From assembly GCA_017445435.1 (NCBI GenBank), contig JAFSUE010000163.1:1-10618 (forward strand): DNA of 10,618 nt, read 5' to 3'. The position numbers were made by a program, and so were the translations under genes. Below, piece by piece: positions 6,828 through 10,618 of this stretch. Under the pieces are notes generated by a model that searched no databases, was not told the DNA's origin, and saw nothing but the letters and a program-made list of their open reading frames with translations. Position 1 is the stretch's first letter; every line of letters begins with the position of its first letter. Source of the stretch: Selenomonadaceae bacterium (GTDB lineage Bacteria > Bacillota > Negativicutes > Selenomonadales > Selenomonadaceae).

Positions 6828-8288
6828 ATGGCGTATTATTTTATATCCATAGGAGGGAGCGGCTCAAAAATTCTTGAGGCGCTAACTCACATAACAGTTG
6901 CGGGTATTTTGCCAAGCAATGAAAAGTTAAATATTATTGCTATCGATCCTGACAGCGGCAACGGCAACTTTACGCGCACAAGCACTGCACTAAATAATTT
7001 TATAAAATTTCAAAACGTTTTAGTCGGTGATGATTCGACACTTTTTAAAAATAAAATTGAACTTTTGTCGGGCGAAAATTCCCCTTGGAATCCCGTTAAA
7101 AGAAATGATCGTCTTGATGATTTAATGGCGGCAAGTTTAAATAGGGATACTTCACTCGGCAAACTTTATAGAAGTCTTTACACGAAGGCTGAACGTGAAA
7201 CTTTTTTAAATGAAGGTTTTCGCGGGCATCCCTCCATTGGCGCGGCAGTATTAGCGCGAAAGTACGCCTCGCCCGATTCAAACGATAATCAATGGCAAAC
7301 TTTCATCAACAAAATTAAAAATGTTATCGATAACTCCAGCAACTTAGTGAAAATTTTTATCGCAGGTTCAATCTTCGGCGGCACTGGCGCAGCTGGCATT
7401 CCTACGATAGCGCGTCTTATTCGTCAAAGTCTTCCTAATTCGCAAAATAAAATTTTAATCGGTGGCGCTATGATTCTGCCGTATTTCAATTTCATTCCTA
7501 AAGATACGAAGAATGACGAACTTTTTGCACGGTCTGAAAACTTTTTGACGAACTCTAAAGCGGCACTGAAATATTATTCGCAAGATGATAATGACTTCGA
7601 CTTTATGTACTTGCTCGGTGAAGCGTCTATGGGCAACGTAAAATTCAGCGTAGGCGGTGAGGAACAGAAAAATGACGCACATATCATTGAACTTTACGCC
7701 GCACTTGCCGCCGCCGATTTTTACGCTCAAAATAAAGTAAATAGTACCATCTTCAAATACGTTTGCCGTAAGGAACAAAATACTTTAGATTGGGCAGACT
7801 TGCAAAATTTGACGCCTGATTTTAAAAAGCGTTTTGTACAATTCACGCGCTTTATTTTCGCGTACATTCAGCACGTTTTGCCTGTGCTTAAAAATCCTCC
7901 GTCAACAGGTTTTTGGTCAAGACTTTTCAAGAAAGTTCCGCCGTGGTACGTCGATATAGTTGAGCGTGAAAAAATTGATATTCATGAAAATGAAGTCCAA
8001 ATTTTTGAGCGCTACGCTAAAGATTTTTGCCTTTGGTTACAGCAGATTGAAAGTTGGGACGGGCTTAACGTTAATTTAATCAGCCGAAATGCTTTTAATG
8101 TAAATCAAGTAAATGACGGAGTAAACGTGACTATTTCGGAAAGTAATTTCAATACCTGCGTTCCCAGCGATGACGATAGCTTAAATTTGGACGTTATCTT
8201 TACGCGGCTTTCAGAATCGGCGAATGTTGAAGCTAAAGGTTTCGGAAAACTTTTGCGTCGCCTGTACGATTCTTGCTACAAAGCTTGA
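6828..8288 (+). CDS. Tubulin/FtsZ-superfamily-like GTPase
   Basis: This 486-residue soluble protein looks like the bacterial Tubulin_2-type family. Its N-terminal strand-loop YYFISIGGSGSK (3-14) resembles the first nucleotide loop. NIIAIDPDSG (35-44) follows as the second strand, with FRGHPSIGA at 131-139. The segment AGSIFGGTGAAGIP (179-192) matches the glycine-rich tubulin signature GGGTG(S/T)G in a relaxed form, with Ala where FtsZ has Thr or Ser. The C-terminal part (about 330-486) is helical and charged, with no match I recognise, and is longer than in FtsZ. FtsZ/tubulin relatives bind GTP and polymerise; whether this one does is unknown. AAGGAG lies 8 bases before the ATG. It sits between the membrane protein and the actin-like ATPase gene. 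I recall published descriptions of divergent FtsZ-like families proposed to act in membrane remodelling, which fits this context. Confidence 0.72.
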   Translation: MAYYFISIGGSGSKILEALTHITVAGILPSNEKLNIIAIDPDSGNGNFTRTSTALNNFIKFQNVLVGDDSTLFKNKIELLSGENSPWNPVKRNDRLDDLMAASLNRDTSLGKLYRSLYTKAERETFLNEGFRGHPSIGAAVLARKYASPDSNDNQWQTFINKIKNVIDNSSNLVKIFIAGSIFGGTGAAGIPTIARLIRQSLPNSQNKILIGGAMILPYFNFIPKDTKNDELFARSENFLTNSKAALKYYSQDDNDFDFMYLLGEASMGNVKFSVGGEEQKNDAHIIELYAALAAADFYAQNKVNSTIFKYVCRKEQNTLDWADLQNLTPDFKKRFVQFTRFIFAYIQHVLPVLKNPPSTGFWSRLFKKVPPWYVDIVEREKIDIHENEVQIFERYAKDFCLWLQQIESWDGLNVNLISRNAFNVNQVNDGVNVTISESNFNTCVPSDDDSLNLDVIFTRLSESANVEAKGFGKLLRRLYDSCYKA

Positions 8289-8290
8289 TT

Positions 8291-8325
8291 TAATTCATAA
8301 TGCGTAATTCGTAATGCGTAATGAT
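8291..8325 (+). repeat. Five tandem TAATNNN heptamers
   Basis: The units TAATTCA, TAATGCG, TAATTCG, TAATGCG and TAATGAT follow one another without gaps, just after the tubulin-like stop. They are of the same type as the hairpin arms at 6736-6799 but form a single array here. A small inverted repeat (TAGC/GCTA) follows before the next ribosome site. Confidence 0.8.
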
Positions 8326-8355
8326 AGCTAAAAGCTAATACGAAAGGAAATTTTT

Positions 8356-10618
8356 ATGGCATTTGTTCCAATTCTACCTTCCATTGCTAAAGGAAGAGAA
8401 AATAGACTTCAATTCAATCAATTCGGAAATTGGCAATCGCACGACGACGCCGACTTTCTAGATAAATTTATTGGAAGTCTGGCAGAAGGTAATGACATTG
8501 AAGATATTGGCAATATCGATTCAATCCCCAATATTTGGGCTAAACCGTTGCTCTTCAAAATGGCGCTGTTCGACAATGCTAACGATGAAAGCGGATTTGT
8601 TAAAGGCTTGAGAGAACGTTTTATCGGCGAATGGCGGTCTTTGCTTGCAATGTTCGCGCTGAAAGATATTCGCCACTTGAATTTGACGGTTGAACATATC
8701 GATTTATCGACGGACAATTCACCTTTAGCACAAGTTTTTAAAACTCTCGCGCCGCATGAATCACTTGACGGTGACTCCAGCGCTTGGGTTAGCGGAATTT
8801 ACATTGTGTACTTCAACAGACTTCCTATCGCCCTGACTTCGCCGACTACGTTAGTATCAACCGTAGCCGACTATTCAGAAATTTTCAAAGGACAGCTGAA
8901 TAAGCCGTGGAGTGACGATAAAAGCACGTTGACGGATCCCATTTCAATGTTGACGGAAGATGACCTTGTCGCGTTGAAAGTTTGGCTGGAAAATCTTCAA
9001 ATTAATCTGCAAAATCTTAGCCGAAATCAAAATGCAAATACAGCTTTAATCAATACGCTGAAATCTTGCGTGGATGATTATGTTTTCGACGTTAAAAGAA
9101 ATATTAGAAATGACAGCTCGGGCAGCTTTACAATTCAAGATTCTGGATTGGCGCTTTATGAAGGCATTTCGTACCTTCTGCGCGATTCAGTGAAAAGTAA
9201 CGTCGTCAATACAACTTCCGCCGTCCAACTTGTTCTTAAATCTGGTCGCGAAGATAAAAAATTACTCCTCATCTCGCCTGAAATGGTTAGAGAATTTGCG
9301 CGGCAAGAAAGAGTTGCACCCGAACGCCTTGCCATTTGGAACGGACTTTGTGCAAGCGATATTACCGAATCTTCCCTGCAAAATGGTCCAGCGCAAATTG
9401 GTCCAGTACATTTAGAAGGCATTGAATTTAGACGCCCTGAAGATTTCTTCCAAGAAGATATTGTACTGATTGACGGCGGCGAATTTCCTAATGCGCTGGA
9501 ATTTGGCGGCGCACGTCGACTGCAAGACGCTAATATTGCGTCAATCTTGCCGATAAAAATTGAACTTGCTGAAATTTTTTCGCCTGAAGAAATTTGTAAA
9601 CGTCTTACCATTGAGTACGACCAAAATAAAAATACTGCAACTGTAACTTTCATATTCCCGCTTACTGGCGCGAATGGTAAAGAATCTAAATTCACTTTCA
9701 CAAAAACTTATAGGGACGAAAATTTAATTTACGTCTTCAAAGAAATTCCTGTCGTCGAAATGTGGCCCAATATTCGCTCTGCCAACTGGAAAAATTATTA
9801 TCTGTACTACGCGAACTACAAGGCTAATGAACAGGAACTTGCAGATGATTTTTACTACGTTTCGCCTTGGTCTTACGGGAAAAATTTAGCAGTGAATATG
9901 CCGTCGGGCGGTCTTGCTAACCGTTTCACGATTAAAATGGAAGACTTACCAGAGGCGCTTACCTTCACGTACATTGCTAAAGACGGTCAACGCTATGATG
10001 CTGGAATGATTTTCTTGAAAAAGCCTGACCTTGTACAACCGCAAAGTAATTTGTCATGGAAAATCGGCGTTGACTTCGGCACAAGTGCAACTATGCTTTA
10101 CTTCGTTGATAGCAATGGCGTACCTAAACCGCTTGTCATTAATCCACATCTTTTTCAGATTATGAACAGCGGCGACGCTCGAACTTCTACCGTTTTAAAC
10201 TTTATCGCGTCAGAATCTCGGCAACACGATAATGGCTCCTTCCTTAGCATTTTTCATTTGCTTAATCCTCAAGCGTCGAATGATATTTTGCCGTTGCAGG
10301 ATGGACACGTTTTCTTGTTGAGTTCACAGAATACGGATTATTTTAAACAATTGCGTCATCAGATAGATGAAAATTTGAAATGGCAACCCGATCCATTTGG
10401 GCGTTTGAAAACTAGGGCATACATAAAACAAATTTGTCTGCAAGCTACGGTTGAAGCGATTGCAAATAACGTTAGCAAAATCGAATGGCATTTCTCCTAT
10501 CCAACGGCTTTTTCCAACGCGCAATATCAATCGTTTACTTCAATTTGCAATCAAGCTGTTGCAGATGCGGAAAATAAACCAATTTCAAACGTGACTAACG
10601 TTTCATTCTATTCTGAAA
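8356..10618 (+). CDS. Large protein with actin/Hsp70-type ATPase domain, cut by window edge
   Basis: The frame is open from the ATG at 8356, after AAAGGA, to the end of the window: 754 complete codons with no stop. Residues 1 to about 565 match nothing I recognise. They include a helical, possibly coiled region (about 200-250; DLVALKVWLENLQ onward) and later strand-rich stretches. At about 568-577, WKIGVDFGTS is the phosphate-1 loop of the actin/Hsp70/sugar-kinase ATPase superfamily, with the DFGTS signature. TSTVLNFIA later resembles sequence after the first subdomain in Hsp70-like proteins. The visible ATPase part is about 187 residues, so the rest lies outside. Hsp70-like proteins labelled SrfB are a possible relative, not confirmed. 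It lies 67 bases after the tubulin-like gene in the same operon. An ATPase working with the tubulin-like GTPase is inferred from context. Confidence 0.78.
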   Translation, partial: MAFVPILPSIAKGRENRLQFNQFGNWQSHDDADFLDKFIGSLAEGNDIEDIGNIDSIPNIWAKPLLFKMALFDNANDESGFVKGLRERFIGEWRSLLAMFALKDIRHLNLTVEHIDLSTDNSPLAQVFKTLAPHESLDGDSSAWVSGIYIVYFNRLPIALTSPTTLVSTVADYSEIFKGQLNKPWSDDKSTLTDPISMLTEDDLVALKVWLENLQINLQNLSRNQNANTALINTLKSCVDDYVFDVKRNIRNDSSGSFTIQDSGLALYEGISYLLRDSVKSNVVNTTSAVQLVLKSGREDKKLLLISPEMVREFARQERVAPERLAIWNGLCASDITESSLQNGPAQIGPVHLEGIEFRRPEDFFQEDIVLIDGGEFPNALEFGGARRLQDANIASILPIKIELAEIFSPEEICKRLTIEYDQNKNTATVTFIFPLTGANGKESKFTFTKTYRDENLIYVFKEIPVVEMWPNIRSANWKNYYLYYANYKANEQELADDFYYVSPWSYGKNLAVNMPSGGLANRFTIKMEDLPEALTFTYIAKDGQRYDAGMIFLKKPDLVQPQSNLSWKIGVDFGTSATMLYFVDSNGVPKPLVINPHLFQIMNSGDARTSTVLNFIASESRQHDNGSFLSIFHLLNPQASNDILPLQDGHVFLLSSQNTDYFKQLRHQIDENLKWQPDPFGRLKTRAYIKQICLQATVEAIANNVSKIEWHFSYPTAFSNAQYQSFTSICNQAVADAENKPISNVTNVSFYSE

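Noticed and set aside
8291..8325. CRISPR-like or iteron array
   Set aside because: Units are 7 bases without spacers and no cas or replication gene is nearby.
9156..9701. Minus-strand open frame of 181 codons
   Set aside because: It lies wholly antisense to the actin-like ATPase gene, whose frame is continuous and has a ribosome site and a recognisable DFGTS motif; the antisense product is serine- and arginine-rich low-complexity sequence.

Overview
The window is a moderately AT-rich, densely coding bacterial segment with strong AGGAGG-type ribosome sites and short intergenic gaps. Two operons diverge from a control region at about 6010-6243. A Gram-negative Firmicute (Negativicutes/Selenomonadaceae-like) is my best guess from gene style and composition, but nothing in the window proves it. 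No tRNA, rRNA, CRISPR array, transposase or integrase was seen. The longest stretch without a gene is the 233-base control region.

Left operon (minus strand, about 6042 down to 1). It begins with a WecA/TagO-type polyprenyl-phosphate HexNAc-1-phosphate transferase (4970-6010) and ends with UDP-GlcNAc 2-epimerase WecB (1-1095, missing only its last residues). Just before wecB lies a 631-residue protein with two glycosyltransferase-like parts: an N-terminal GT-D/DUF1792-like domain and a C-terminal GT-A-like domain with a DDD motif. These three genes suit the making of a cell-surface polysaccharide: lipid-linked HexNAc priming, UDP-ManNAc supply and sugar transfer. Between the priming enzyme and the glycosyltransferase sit three tightly coupled genes that do not look like sugar enzymes: a DUF4417-like protein, a small protein with a PD-(D/E)xK or CdiA-CT-like nuclease signature, and a cysteine-rich putative metal-binding protein. 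They read as an accessory cassette embedded in the operon. The glycosyltransferase gene carries a run of eight G in its coding strand, a candidate phase-variation site.

Right operon (plus strand, 6160 to beyond 10618). A near-consensus promoter (TTGACT, 17 bases, TATAAT) drives three genes: a four-helix membrane protein (6244-6732), a tubulin/FtsZ-superfamily-like protein (6828-8288), and a large protein (8356 to the window edge) in which about 565 residues of unassigned sequence precede an actin/Hsp70-type ATPase domain. A tubulin-like protein, an actin-like ATPase and a membrane protein in one operon suggest an uncharacterised cytoskeletal or membrane-remodelling system. This is the most interesting content of the window. 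Both intergenic gaps in this operon carry arrays of a 7-base repeat (TAATNNN), once as a long hairpin and once as a single array.
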